Shown: positions 1 through 14,375 of the stretch, piece by piece
How the letters are laid out: the number at the start of each line of letters is the position of its first letter
Numbering within the stretch: position 1 is the stretch's first letter
NCBI RefSeq assembly: GCF_043641665.1
Contig: NC_092196.1
Coordinates: forward strand, 15,621,692 to 15,685,691
DNA from: Enoplosus armatus
Taxonomy: Eukaryota > Chordata > Actinopteri > Centrarchiformes > Enoplosidae
Direction of reading: 5' to 3'
DNA: 64,000 bases
The notes under the pieces: model-generated
What the model saw: the letters and a program-made list of their open reading frames with translations, nothing else
Told to the model about the DNA's origin: nothing
Database searches by the model: none
Position numbers and translations under genes: made by a program

Positions 1-40
1 GTAGGAGAAATGCAGTGTAACCACTGAGCTATAGAAGATG
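1..40 (-). repeat. Truncated tRNA-like A-box (SINE head or tRNA gene edge)
   Basis: Read on the minus strand, positions 31 to 21 give TAGCTCAGTGG, a near-perfect RNA polymerase III A-box as found in tRNA genes and tRNA-derived SINEs. It is followed by TTACACTGCATTTCTCCTAC before the window ends. The B-box would lie to the left of base 1, so a real tRNA gene cannot be separated from a tRNA-derived SINE. The bases upstream of the A-box (plus 32-40) do not form an obvious acceptor stem, so a SINE is more likely. Confidence 0.4.
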
Positions 41-3000
41 TCCAGAGTAAAATAAGCCAGACGAAACTCCACCATTACAATAAGTCTGTATCTGTGTGAT
101 TTTAGATATAATCTAACTTAGTCTTATTAACCACATGCAAAGTGGGTTAATTAGTGAATGTACAGCAAGACACAATGGGCTTTTGGTGCTTTGACTGATA
201 TTGATCACCTTTATTCATATCTAATGTCACTGGCCAAAGAACCCAACCAACCACTATCTGTATGACAATATTACATGTAGCTTTGTTCACTTCATAACAA
301 GGATTTTTATATTATTAACAAAACATTTTTCATAAAGTAACTGCAGAAAAGCAGCCTTCTGGCATATTACAGAATTTGGACATTTTTACAGAACATGCTG
401 TTTTCATAATATTGTGTTTCATTCAGTGTTTGTGTAGGATTTTACTGATTTTCACTCAACCTTTCATGTACAGCATGTGCCTGACATATTTCCATCTAGA
501 CAATTTGGCCCTATGCTTCACCCAGCAAACACCAAACAAATCCTCCATGTACAGCAAAATGAAGAATAAAGTGAATTTCACAGCCATTCAATGTGTGATT
601 GTTTAATTTCCCCATTTCTATGCATTATAAATGTACATTTCTTTCAGGGTGGATTTTTCCAATACATACAGGGAGGGATATATAGGTCAGAGACCCCAGT
701 GCCTTATCAGTAATTCACCATTGCCTGGTTATTAAGGACAGCTTAGGTGGAGAGGGCTGGAGTACCAGGAGGGGTTAAGGTGAATTGATTGCCTGTGGAC
801 ATGTTAAACATGACCCTGTCAGGCCTCCACTCCACTCCTAAAATGCACCAACCTGTGCACCTCACTCCAAGTAATCAGCTGTAGAGGCTTTAATAAAATT
901 CAGAAAGCCCCGAGAACCTCCCCCCAGGGACTGTACCAAGTTGGAAATAATCGAAACCTGCGGCAAGAGACATTTGCACTGTGTTACCGTAGGAAGCATA
1001 ACAAAATGCCTGGTGCTCTGAACCCTTAAAAAATGTTTTCAGAGAAAAAAAAAAAGTTGTGGTTTATGAGCGTAATGGAAGCACATAGGTTGTTGTTGTT
1101 CACTGTTAAACAGATTGGAAAGTAATCACCAAAGTGTCTGTTCCTCTGCTGACTGGGTTCAGATGCAGCAGCTTGCAGCAGAGGGGCAGTGGCAGGGTAA
1201 TTACGGGGTAACTTGGGCTCAATCTGTCTGTAGACGCCCTCCCTCTTGGAAGGGGGTGTTTCCCTTGATTAGCCCGACTCAGGGTGAAGCCCCCTCTGCA
1301 AACGGCAGATTGAAGTTCATCACAGGGGTCTCAGCTGCCAGTATGTTGCAATGAATTGCTTGCTGTAAGAAGGTGTTGACAGGAGCAGCTGGACATCAGA
1401 GAGTGATGAAAAGAAAGGGAAATTCATGGAGAACCTAGACAGAATGGTCCACTGGGAAAGACAGAGAATTGGTCATCTGCTGGTGGAGAGCAGAATTGCA
1501 GCTATTGTAGTCTGGCCTCAGGGTGTGTGTGTGTACAAGTCATATTTGTTTATGTGTGGCCTTTATTGTGGAGAAAGCCTGCATCTGAGAGTTAAGAACA
1601 CTGAAGTGTATGAAGTTCAGTCACGCTGATTGATTGGATCACTGCAGCCTCTGGCAATTACTCAAGTGAAAACCTCCCTGAAATAGATATTTAAGTCAAA
1701 TGGTAATGTGAGCCATTCAAAAAAATGATATGCCTGCAGCATGTTGATAAAATGACAATAATGGTGAGACTACATAATAAATATCTATATTCTTTTATGT
1801 CATCTCTTGGCAGGCAGAGTGTACACTGGCAGGACTTCATGTCAGAAAGTGCTGAATGTATCGCTGTTTAGGACACAGATCACATCAAACCTTGTTTAGC
1901 ATGAAAATTATAAATAATGACATCGGACCGGCCTTTCAGGGTGGCTGACAGTGACTGTAGGACATTACACACATATGTGTCTATTGTCTCACAAGTACTG
2001 CTCCTTAGCTCAGCAATGGTGACTAATGTTAGCGAAAATGAGAAATGTGTGTGTGTGTTTTGATGAATAGCGATGGTGCCCTAAGGTGAGGACAGACTAT
2101 ATTGGTGTGATTCTACCATTCACTATATTAATGAACTGCCTAAAGGTGCAAATTACGTTTTAATGGGTGTTACTTTACTAGCTTGGTTCTACCACACACA
2201 AAGCCCTTTCACTCAATGTTCCTGCACCTTTTTTGAAAAAAAAAAAAAAAAAGCAATTACAATTTGAGTCATTTCAGTAATGCCAAAATAAAATACAAAC
2301 ATTAGCAGCTCAACTTCTCAAGAAAAAAAATGCTTATTCATTTTGTTATGACACTATGTTCTGACTCTTTTCCCTCCACACTTGAAATGCCTCAACTCAT
2401 ACTGCCAAATTTTGTCTTCTACCAGCTTACTGTGAACAAAGCCAAACCATTTTGCATGCCTGCGTGTTTGAACCCTCCATGCTGTATAATTTAACGCTCT
2501 TTATTTTGCAGCAGGAGAGTTTGGAAAGAGGAAATGTAGATTGCTACATTTCAAAGAAATAGGTGGGGGGGAGAGAAGTTTAGGGGGAAAAGACTCAGAG
2601 AACATGGCTTTTAAATCAGTGGTTTGAGAGAGCAGCTCCCTGCCTAACATGGTCTCTTAGCATACTTGACACCAGCCACTACTTAATTAGCTGCCATCAT
2701 CTCTGAGCCCTGGAGAAAGAGGGACGGGCTAATGATTAATGATAAAAATGTCTGGAAAAAAACCTTTGACAAAACACAACATGTCATCCGGTGTCCTCTA
2801 CAGACGTGAACTACTGCTGTGATTTACCCTCCTTGAAGCCGGCGAAGATCATTTATGCTCACAAACCTGATTAAGCTCCGATGTGTTTCTGCTTTTCCAA
2901 ACACAGATCAGTAATTCATAAGGTATTTTTGACACACATAATGGCTGACTGTGCAAAGTCTACAGGGAAATCTGAAGAGTCATGTTTCTGTCTGTATGTA

Positions 3001-5639
3001 ATGGTCAGTTTGTATCGCATTTCTCATGCTTTAACTCCTCTACTGAATCTCTGAGCATACTGCAAAATCAATTGCTTTATTGATCTATAACTAATTAGGG
3101 GAAGATAAATGGTTCAACTAAACAAATACAGGCTGTATAATGAGCCGATACAGTGCAAGACATATTAATTGAGTTCTGCATAATATGAGGCTATCCTTCA
3201 ATATTAGACCTTACATGGTGTTCAACAGAAGCTAATATGACTGATGTTACAACAAAACTAAACATAAAATCATTTATATATTTTAATATATTTTTTTTTA
3301 GTTTACAGTTAATAAAGATGTCTAATCTCCACACCAAGGTATTTTGTGCGCTTATGTAGCAACCAAATCTCATGGTAAAAAGCACCTCTCTGGTGTGACT
3401 CGTGTTGTGTGCAGTCACCAGCGATCAAAGGCTAATTAGTTTCAGCTGACACAGGGTATGGCCCTCAGGTCAAAGATCATGACTGATGTTATGGAGATGA
3501 TGGTGGAGAGAGGGAGAAGCATGGGAGAGCCCAGGGATCTGAATCCTCATTAACCAGAAATTGTTGCGCTTACATCAAATCCCAGACTAAACTTAAACCG
3601 AACACATTTCCTATTCTAATCACTTGTATTACACTTTTTTAAATCTGAACTTTCGGCTGTTTGTGCGAACAGCCTGTCCCTTGGTGTGTGTTTTAGTAGA
3701 AAAGGCAGTAATAGAAAGAGATCAGATTCCATAGATTTACTTGTATGTTTCCCCAAAGGCTATTTAAAAATCCACAAAAATAGACACTATGCAGTTTACA
3801 TTATACAGTAGCGCTAGTGTAGTTTACAGACAGACTCATAACCAGGGGCTCCCTCTACAGGCCAACTGTTAACTCCAACAGCAGGCAGCTCAGTCTCTTA
3901 CTGACAACATGCTCTCTCGCAATGCTTCATTTGTCATAGCAGATGTTCAAAACTATTTTCCCTGGAAGCCTAAAATCTGAAGAAGTAAATTAATATCCCC
4001 TCCCCTCCCGTTTTAAGTCCCTCAGACTCAGTTCATAGCCTGCACTAAGTGCCCTTGTTGACTCAATTGGATTAGCACTAATATGTAAACACAGGAGGTA
4101 AGAGGAGTAATCCTCTAATAAGAGGAGAAAAAGTGAAATAAATAAGTTGAAATGCCATGTCATGCCTTTAACTGAGGCATCTGTCAGGTAAGCTGGATAT
4201 GTGTAGATTGAAAGTAGGTATTAAACGTGGACCAGGGGATATTCTGAGGTAAACAGTTGTGACCATTCAGTGACAGCGTAATTACTCGTTTGTAACTTAG
4301 TTGGATAATAGGAATACAGCCTCTAGGGGATAAGACAAAGACTTGTTAATTATTAAAGCTTACATCAGCCAGGCACTAGAGAGTTGCAATTATTAATGTT
4401 GTTGTTCTTGTTTGTGCTTAAACACTACCTCTGCTGTTAATATGCTCATTAACCAAAATGAGTGATTTTATTACTCTTGATTTGGTTTGGGGTTTGTTAA
4501 ACGTATCTGGGCTCAGCTGTCGTTGTTTACTGAACACTTGTGACAGGTGATGAGAGAAACATCCCACTGATTATTATTTTCTCAGAGTGATTATAAAAAA
4601 AGTACTACTATTTTACTATTATTATTGCTGTTATTATTATATATAAATATATTATTATATATAAACTTTTTGCTCTTTAGTCATGCGGTGTACTACCTTG
4701 TGCTGCAGTTAACCATATTCCTTCTATAAATAAAAATATTTTCATTCAATTAATTACACAGATACACTGCAAGGCTGACTCCAGTCTAATGTCACTTATC
4801 GTACTGCAAATAATTACTCCCAATCTAAACATAATATTGCACTGCGCTCAAAATTAAACAAGTTGTGTCTAATTAAGCAAATGCTCTCGCTCAAATATTC
4901 CTGTGCCATCTGAACTCATCGTTGAAATGGTGTGCTGCTATAACATAACGCCTTCCTGTAAATTAAAAATTGTTCTATTAATATCTGTTGCAAAAAGTAT
5001 CATGGCTTAAAATGTGAGTTACAGCCATACAATCTACAAACATAATTCAGTGATAAAACATAATTTCATTCTTTATATATACAAAACCTAACCCTAACCT
5101 TAACCCTCTTCAGTATTTCTTTACAAAAATGCCATCATTTGAAAGAGAATTTATCTTGTGCTATAGAGTTCGTTCTTTATTGTCTTTAAACTTTTACCAA
5201 TAAATGCTCCTCTTACATCTTGCCAATAGTGATTTCAGGTGTCCTCACAGTTGTTGCTGCTCGTGAAGACTCTCTAATTGGACCTGTCTGTTGATCAAGG
5301 AAAGAAAAAAGGGTCTAAACACTGGATGTCACTTATAGTACAGCCGTAAGTCTGGGCAATAATGTATGACTGTGACTTATTATAATAGACAATAATTACT
5401 AACTAAAAGTTAGATATATCTGTCTACAACAATAATTTACTTTAAGTTTGACATTTCTATTTACTCAACTCATATCCATTGTTCTTTATTTAGTGCACAT
5501 CTTGAGAGACAATGACTCTTAAAACTGCTCCAAATCTATATGTAGCCTTTGCCCAATTGGGAAAAATATTAGATGAACGCACACACAATTCACAAACAAC
5601 AAAAAAATGTTAAAGCAAACAAGCAATTATATTTGCTCA

Positions 5640-5910
5640 CTCTCCATTGTGAGCTAAAACCATATGCAGCTTTAAAGGGTGTTCCTCTTCCTAATGGGCC
5701 CCGTGGGGACGAAGGGGTTAATTGATGCAGATGTTGATCGCTTTTACACACGATGCAGGGAGCATCTCCCCGGTGGCTCCTATTAGAGGCAGTTTTAATG
5801 AAGTGCTAAACAGAAGGCTTTCCTACAGTGTGGCCTGTCCTCAGGAATACTCGGCAAAGAAAGCACTTCACAGGAAAACAAGGTCCCCTATTGATTGTCA
5901 TGCCAAATAA
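5640..5910. promoter_or_regulatory. Candidate non-coding regulatory block
   Basis: This non-repetitive block has more GC and higher complexity than its surroundings. It contains GGGGTTAATTGATGCAG near 5,714 and mixed-composition sequence up to AATGCTTATTTC. It has no splice signals and no credible open frame. Its texture resembles conserved enhancers near developmental genes. Conservation cannot be tested from one sequence, so this is only a candidate. Confidence 0.2.
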
Positions 5911-6580
5911 CTGAATCCTTTCCCAATCAATGCTTATTTCTCAACTTATGGAACCTAATAGAAGACAACGTGAGAGAAAGTCAATCAGAGAGGCATTATA
6001 TTGCTTAGGGCACATGACTGAGTGTGTGGCTGTCAGGTGGAGACTGCAGTTTTTAACCTCTTGATGGTAATGGTCCCAATAATTCAGCTGTAATTTCACT
6101 GACAAACTGCGGTTTAATGGTTGAATATCATATAGGGTAAATTCTGAGGCTGTATATTATTTTAGATTTTAAAAATGTTTAATTTGGTAGGATTATCTAT
6201 ATTTCTATTATGTTAGATGCCTTGAGGTAAGAAGTAAAGACTAGAAATTTACAATACAGAGATTGCACAGGAAAGAAAGAATTAACATAGGCCATACCAA
6301 AATTCACACATGAATTTAATTCCAAAAGCTACTTTTTATTTCTAAAATTATACAAGGATAAAAACATACTACACAATGTGTGCTAGTCAGTGGAGGTTGG
6401 TTAAAGTGATGGTAATGTAATGGGGCTTCTCACGCAGCGTTACCAGCCCATAGTCACTAAATTCTGCTCATTAAAATGACAAACCCAAACACACAGTTAC
6501 TCAGGCGTGATCTTCAGCTGTGTATGGCATCTGGCCCTGACGCACCTCCGCCCCCAACTCCCTAGAGCATAACACACAAT

Positions 6581-6619
6581 ACACACACACACACACACAC
6601 ACAAACATGCATGCACATA

Positions 6620-6657
<38 letters not shown>
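6581..6657. repeat. (CA)n microsatellite, compound
   Basis: Two CA runs (6,581-6,603 and 6,627-6,657) are separated by an ATGC-rich interruption that includes ATGCGCGC. Alternating purine-pyrimidine sequence of this kind can adopt Z-DNA. It is a simple repeat and probably polymorphic. It produces spurious Val/Cys-rich frames on the minus strand. Confidence 0.95.
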
Positions 6658-6662
<5 letters not shown>

Positions 6663-6999
6663 ACCCCAATCAAATTTTAAAACAATCAGCATTCCTTTCA
6701 TTTCCAATTTAGTCACCTGCCACAGCCTCCTATTAGTGTCCACTATGATACAATATTAGAGGTTTATAAATGAGGACGGTGTCTTCCTCCCCTTCAGTCT
6801 GAAGGAGTTTTCTATGTTTTCCCCAGTCAGCCTCTCACTCCATCCGTCAGCCTCTTCCATCCTGATTATCAGGAGACACCAATTTCAAAGAGACATCTTA
6901 ATAGTGATGTCAACGTATTAATTAGAAGTGTTAATGAGCTAAAAGCAACCCAAATTAAATTAATGCAGCAATAGACAGAGAGCGAAATTAGCTTCAATT

Positions 7000-7400
7000 T
7001 CTGTAAATGATTCTGAAGTGTGCACAACGTATCAGCCTGTCTGAACATTCCCATCCCCCAAAGCTAATCAAGAGCTACATTGCAATTAGCTGCTTAATTA
7101 AAGCAACACTCTGCTCGGAAAATCCGGCACAATTAAGTAATGGCTGTTATAGCATGAAGACAGACTGTATTTTTCTTCTGGAGGAAAAAAATAGAAAACA
7201 ACATATTCTATCCCTAATGGCCTGCAGGGGATTGAGCCAGCCAAGATGTGCCAAGATGGAGAGGTTTCCATCTCACGCTTCAATGGGGATCTTTGCTCCA
7301 GCTGGAAGCCTTGTGAATCAATGACAGGAAGGCAGATCAAACTGCCGTGCCCAGCGTTGCTAAGACATCTGAATTGGCACCGACTGGGGTGACTGTGTCC
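7000..7400. promoter_or_regulatory. Candidate homeodomain-site-rich regulatory block
   Basis: This unique-looking block includes GCAATTAGCTGCTTAATTAA at about 7,081-7,100, which holds paired homeodomain cores (CAATTA and TTAATTAA) around an E-box-like CAGC/GCTG. Further CAATTAAG sites follow near 7,130. There are no repeats and no splice-flanked coding frame. Clusters like this are typical of enhancers in deserts around homeobox genes. Function and conservation are inferred, not shown. Confidence 0.28.
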
Positions 7401-10390
7401 TAATCACCAGTTCTGTTTTAGCAGCTCAATGGCTTCCAGTTGGACAGAGGAGCTCCAGACTATTGACACTTTGCACATATTTCACCAGTGGACCTGTTAC
7501 TGATCCCTGTGGCTGTGGACACTGTTGTCCGTCAGTCCCTGCTGGTGTGACTGGAATTTACCAGCACTGAGGGATAAACAGTCTCAGAGCCAGAAGGAAA
7601 TGTGGCTGTAGCTTTATATTTACATTTAGTTTAAATATCCATAAATTTGATTCCTTTATCACAAACAAAAACACATAACCAACACAAAGTGGGTGTCTAA
7701 TTAGATTACTATGGGCCAATTAGTACCTGAAATTGAAATTTCCTTTATACAGAAGACAAAGGATTTGTTTGTGGGGAATCTAATGAGAGGAGCGCATAGG
7801 TAAGGTCATTTGAATGGCTTATTTCTTGTAATAAATTGTAATTATACATTTCAGCAGCTCAAAGGAGGCAGGAGATTCAGTTTAAATTTGCTGAAAACTG
7901 TTCCATCCACTGATGACAATGAACAGTACAACTTCTCTGGAGCAGGAGGTATGATTTAACCAAAACCGTGTCCCGAGTCCAAAGAACATACTAACTGTAT
8001 ATGCTACTATACTATGACTAATCTTAATAGTACACTGTTTTTGCAGTTAGTATACAGGAAATCAACATACTTTACTTTTTTAACAGGAAATTATGAAATA
8101 CATGTGCTGATGTCTTTCTAAGGATTATAACTTTTTTGTTTGTTTGTTGTCATATATTTCATATAATTTCTTACCACTAGTCCTAATTTTGTTTTAATAT
8201 TTTGCAGCTGTGAGTAGCTCCTCCATTTCCTTTGTGCATTGCATTGTGGGAAAACAGCGTCCATCAAAGGCACAATTAATAATCTAGTGTTTTTATTATG
8301 CATACTGTTTTCAATCCTCATCATGTCACTTTGTCTGTGTGAACATACCACCAAACCTGATTCAATTTTGTATGTAGGGTGGAATTGGGACACAGCTTGT
8401 GTTTTATCAGCGCTGGGACAGTCCCTTCTTCCTGGGATGTTGTCAGAGGGACTGACAAATGCAGAAACATATAGGTGCTGTTCAAATTCTTGGATTGTTT
8501 TATTCCTCTGATAAGTAACAGCTTTCAGAGCCTCCTAATTGTTGCAATAATGGTACCAACAGAAAACACAATCTTATTTCTGACTAACAAAAAAAGCACA
8601 ACGCTAAGTTCAAGTGAGGAACCCCCCTGCTACTCGGTTATTTTCTGGTTTTAAAAGTGCCTGAATGAGTGGTGAGCTGTGATTAACAGCCTTCTCTGAG
8701 GTGGAGTCCAGGGACTGTGGTGTAAACGCCATCCTTCAGCAGGTGTAGGCCACAGCAGAGCATATGCCGTCAGGTAACCAGGCTGGTTTTCTCTACAGAG
8801 ACTCCACTGTGATCGTTTCCCTAGGCCTGCTTCTGCTGGGAACCAGTGTCACTCACAAACACCATCTGCCAGAAAACAGGTCCGCCTGCTTAGAACATTT
8901 ATCGGCGGGTCAAGGAGTGGTGCCTCCACACACCTGCTGAAGAAAACAAAGGGATAAGGCGCTTTGCACTGCTTTTATAGCTCCTAATTCCTCTTTAGGA
9001 ACCAGCCATGTAAACATAAAACAGTAAAAGCACCAGGCACAAGAGATGGCTCAGACCCCGCAGTGCTCCAGGATACCTTTCCCTTTGCTGAAGAGAGGGG
9101 AAAAGACACCTGAAGTGTTTGACGCTAAATTAGCTTTTCAAAGACAATAATTAGACTTCTCCCCCTAAAGGTAAATTACCTGCTAACCAACTGAACTGGG
9201 TTCTAATTATAGGATCTTGCCTCTGAGGCATTGACAAGGATCCTTGTTCCAAGCAAGAAGATGTAAAACACGTTTTAAAAAAAATACATGTTGAAGTGGT
9301 AAAGCCTACAGAATACAGAGTGGAAACATGTTCTGTGCTCCCATTGCTCTGTAACACAGAGCTGAAAAACTGAAGGATCACTTGCATTACTGCAATAACC
9401 TTTAGAGGATTTAAACAAGATAATTTCATACAGCAACCAGATGGCAGCTATCGTTCCTTATGTGCATTTTGACAGAGGAGGTTGACTGAGCAACACTGGA
9501 TGGGTGACAACTAGGTACTTATCTGTGCTTTGCATATTTTGCAGTTGATGTCGTGACACTGCAAATTGATTTGTAAGACACACAGTCAGTGACAGAATAT
9601 TGAATATTTACACTCACCATGTAATGAAACCTGTCTGTGATGGGGAGGGTTTCATTGGCCTTTAAGTCTAGGTAATTTCTCATTGTTCTGCTGGGTTGAG
9701 TGCTGAGCCTCCCGCAAGGCGGCACTGTGGCTGTGGATCTCTGCAAAGCCACAGCAAAGGGCCACACATTTGAATTCATCACCCGTGCTGATAGCCTGCC
9801 ACTAATTAATATGTAAATTTAACATTGTTTGTTTTGCTGCTGTGTCAAACTTTGATGTGAGGAGCGGCTTCCAGGTTAACAGAGATTTAGTGGAGATTGA
9901 GGGCTGGAGACCTGCCACATATCCCAACCAGCCTGTAATCTAATATTTTATTTAAATACATCGGCTAATACTGTATGTCTCCACAGCTTAGAACCTGGGA
10001 GACAGGCTAATGATATTTTATTAAGCCAGAGTAATTGAGGATCCCATCAAAATATGTAATTAAACACTTAAGTATAATTATCCAACACAGTAGGAACCAA
10101 ATGAATTAATTAAAAAAACGTCAATACATCAATTTATTTGAATTCCTTTGTCCCTTTTCTACTTGTAATAATTAACATTTTAATTGCCTTAATTTGTGAT
10201 GAGTAAAAGAAATTCACACTTTATTCGACACCAGCAATAAAGCAAGAAATTTGAGCTCACAGGAATGTGTTTGCAGGAAAATGATGATGAATGTTAGCCT
10301 CGTACAGCTTATTGCAGCTGAGAGAAGGAAAAACTGTTTAAATGTTTTTTTGTGGAGTAAAAGTGGGGGATGTGATGGGGTGTGTATCCA

Positions 10391-10392
<2 letters not shown>

Positions 10393-10436
<44 letters not shown>
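10393..10436. repeat. (GT)n microsatellite
   Basis: An uninterrupted run of about 22 TG dinucleotides. It creates long but meaningless frames on both strands (Cys/Val on plus, His/Thr on minus). Confidence 0.97.
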
Positions 10437-10438
<2 letters not shown>

Positions 10439-13400
10439 TCTGCTTGCTCGCTTGCCTGGGTATATGTTCATTATCAGCAGGCTGCCTGGGTTTGATGCAT
10501 ACCTGGAGAGCAACTTAATATCCTCAGGCCAGTACTACATGTCAGGCCATGAGAAAGATACACACACAAGACAGAGGAACATCTCTGGCCCCGGTGGAGC
10601 CATTTACCTTTCTCCAAGTAGGTTCAAGATATTAATTAAGATAAATCTACCTCAATTCACACATTCTGCCATCTGCCTATTTATCAGAATTATGTTAATC
10701 ATTTCTGTAGGGCAGAAGAATTATTACCCATTTTGTACGTAATTCGTATTAACATTCAGAACTAAATGATTTTGCATTCTGCTCCATATGGACTCCTTAC
10801 ACCATGACATCTTTTCAGCACACAGTAGTAAAATAAGTGACACATTCATAACACATACAGAGTGCGTGACAGCGCTTTCCCTCCGGTACTCCCACAAACA
10901 ATATGGAAATGTATCCATTCTAATCATGCACAGCCTCTCAGGATTTATTCGTCATGATGCACCTCGTGCATTTGAACAGCTTTAAACAAAACAATAATCT
11001 TACGATGATCCGTTCTGTCTCGGTGGCTGTGATTTGAAGTGATTCTGGGCTGCTTTTTTTTTTTTTTTTTCGCCAATAGATGAGTTAGTTAATTAAACTC
11101 TGAGGAGATAATTAAGATGAGACGGCTGCTTGAATCACTCTGGTCATTCTGTCATTATCTGGGGCAGGCCGACAGGTGGCACAGGCCTGCATCAGGTGAC
11201 AGCTCAGCCAGCAGATCGCACCATATGATGGTATGGGCACATTTCATAGCATCCCCTGGTGCAAGACACTCCTGCAAACCCACATGTCACGCAAATCTAC
11301 TGTAGATCTACAGAGTTGTTGGACATGATCTCAGCTTTGAGTTTGTGGCTGTGTGGATGCTTCTGGCTGATGGCACGTCTGGGTCAGAGTTGGGGGGTGG
11401 AAGGAGAGTGCCAGGGCTAAAACAGGGCAGATCATACTCCTGCTCAAGCCAAGGACTAATGAGGGTGAGGACGGGGCCAGGCGATGCTATGTGATTAAAT
11501 TTAGATCTGGAGGGAGATCTTGACCCATGGTGGCCTACGTCTAAGTGACATTTACCCAAGAGAAACACACTGCAGCTGAGGCTTATTAACCTTTTATAGA
11601 TCTAAGCACTGCCGCCTGTCTTAATTGGCAATTGGATTATTAAATAGACTAAATTCAGAGTGATTTGATCCAACAAGGTCTACAATGCGGAGGCTGTTTT
11701 GAAAGGTCCAGTCTGTGACAATGTGTGCATCCGCTCCATGTAAGAGGTTCAGTCTAAATTCTCTGGGAGGATTCTCAGTCAATTATAGTATTGCAACAAG
11801 CGTTATCAGAGGTAAGTCATTAGGTTAACTATGAATTACACTGTCAATAATACAGAGCTTGAATCAGTTCCTATGAAATGTAAGTCAGAGATAAATGATG
11901 GAAATTGTGCTGACCACTTATAACAGCATCCGCATGAAGGTTTTCTTTGCATTGCAAATCTTTCATATATGCAACAACATGTAATTCCTCACTTTTCTTT
12001 TTCTCACAAAACAACTTGTTTATATATTATTTATCTTCTCCTCATGTAAGACCAATTACAGTGACTTAGACAAAGTAAAGAATGAACTTTGAATCACCTT
12101 AATCATATAAAGGATGAAAATGTTTCTGTAAATACACAGTCTTCTTTGCTGATAGTTTAATTACAGAATTGTAGAATTTGTACCAATTCAACTAATTCAA
12201 GTTTAAATTAAGTGAAGTGCAAATGTAATGTGACCATAAAAGTGATGTTCCTACCATGGCAACAAAATGTATACTACATTTCAACAAATATATTTCACAT
12301 ATATGAAACAAATTATAACAAATTATTATGGGAGCTGAAAATTAATTAATTTATTGATTGAACATTTAGTATCATTATTTATACTATGACATTCATAGTA
12401 TGATGCATGTTTTACTCCACTAAGTCCCATACGTTGATGCGTTACATTTTTAAAGTCACATATAGGTTGTATTATTTGACTCTGTATCGTATTATATTCC
12501 TTGCAGCACTAATGTTTGTGTTTTGATATATAAAAGCTGATTATAATTGCATGTGAAAAAGTGAGAGTAAATTACTTTTACATTATTCTGTATCCAGACT
12601 GACCCTTGAAAAACCAGAGAAGCTCAATTTATGTTGCAGGTAGAAAACTTGATCCTAAATGCAGCTTAAAGGTTTTAATCATCCGTTTAACTGTAATTAT
12701 TTGTTGAAATAAACTGTGTATCAATGTAAAATAAAGAAGATAAAGTCGCTGAGCCAAATATCATCAGTACAACAGATTTTCCCAGCAGCTCTAAAACTGT
12801 CTGTCTTGTGGTGTTGATGCAGATATTCATTCAGAACAAGACGGCCACTTTTATGGACTTATACAGTCAGTTAAGATGACCGACAAGCACTGGGAACATT
12901 AGTTCTGTGCCACAAGTCCCATACATCAACTGTCTTGTGACAAGTAAGGGAGGGGATCAACATATTCTAAATGAGTAGACATAATCCCACTGAATGTGGA
13001 GTTAAGCCATTTCATAATTAGCAGATTTTCTAATGTATGCCAGGCTTTAATGACCTTTGCAAATGAGAATGGTTGTTTGAATTTCCATCCTTCACATCGT
13101 TTTATCCCTGCCATATCTGCCTGATAGAATGAGTGCACCAGTTGATGATATGCACAAGCTTAATGAACAAGTGCACACACTTCTGAATGGAAACTGATGG
13201 GCTCAAGCCAGGGAGATTGGAAATGCATTTCCACACCTTGCATATCATCATCATGGCCATAAGTGGTGTCTCTCTGACCCGTTAACAATGCATTTCAAGC
13301 CTTTTCCTTCAATTAGGTACACTTCTCACTCAGATTTCGCTCATCAAAATGCTATTAGCATACTATAGTATAAAAATATACTAGACTTCTATAGCATCTC

Positions 13401-13589
13401 AACCTTTTAACTATTGTAAATGACAAAATTATCATTCGTTCAACAGTGCAGATGACAATCAACCTTCATAGCCTATTGTATACTATACTAAGTGTTCCTG
13501 TGTAGATATATAGCCTGAAACTATATATCTACAAATATATATTACAGCGGCTATGATCAATATTTTTATATTAACAATGGATCACATGA

Positions 13590-13905
13590 CTATGATGAGC
13601 CCACAGAGAATTATCACCAACTCTACAGTTTCCCTCAGCTCAGCGGAGCCTTTCAACATCTTTCAGGTAAATGTTTAGATTTCCTCACCACAGCTTTACT
13701 GTTTTGGTTCACTCTCACCACTATCAGCAGTATTGTTTTTGGATGCAGCAGGCAGCTGTTTCCAGAGAAAAAGCTCTGACAAACCTTCGTAACACAACCT
13801 GCCCAAAGTAAAGCATTTAGAAGTTGAAGAGCCAGACATTTCTGATATTTCTGATAATGGTGGAGACCAAAAGCATTTGTTCAGATGTTTCTCCTCATGG
13901 TTGTT
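13590..13905 (+). repeat. Unclassified dispersed repeat, copy 1
   Basis: This copy shares GTTTTGGTTCACTCTCACC (13,701-13,719) with two other places in the window. Other shared landmarks in the same order are GAGAATTATCA, TTCCCTCAGCT, GCAGCAGGCAGCTGTTT and GTAAAGCATTTAG before GAAGAGCCAGA. The order of blocks is kept but the sequence has diverged, as expected for an old interspersed element. No open frame or clear terminal repeats are visible, so the class is unknown. It is probably a non-autonomous DNA transposon. Confidence 0.75.
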
Positions 13906-14375
13906 CATTTTCTTCAACATCTCATCAACTGACCAGGTAGCATGACTGCATATTCATTATATTATATAGTTACTGCAGTGGTGACATTTTTCCAGATAGA
14001 ACCCTACAAACCTGATCACAATTTCTTAATACTGTATAATTATGGCAGTTTTTAATGTGCAGTGTTTCGTGCTGGTTTCATTGAACTACATACTACGTGC
14101 ATAGACCTACTATCAAACCCTCAGCGATGAACAATGTGTATTTGTCTACCTTTGAGCAGAGCTGCTACTGATCCCACAGATATCCCGTAGCTCGAACTAA
14201 GCTAAGCTCACCACTTAGCATACCTTCAAACTGCACACAGAGGCATAAATCAATCCATACATTTTTTTCAGTCTGGATAATTGGAAAACATTACTTAAGG
14301 GATTGTTCCGTGTTCGTAACATCTTAAACTGTTTAAGATATACAGTCAGCAAAGTACCAGGAAGTGATGGCCTAT

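Noticed and set aside
5086..5107. Telomere-like CCTAACCCTAACCTTAACCCT run
   Set aside because: Only about four degenerate units, too short to indicate a chromosome fusion or telomere. Short interstitial runs are common in fish.
10251..10742. 163-codon open frame on the plus strand through the GT microsatellite
   Set aside because: The frame is open only because the dinucleotide run has no stops. There is no domain, no splice context, and an equally open frame on the opposite strand.
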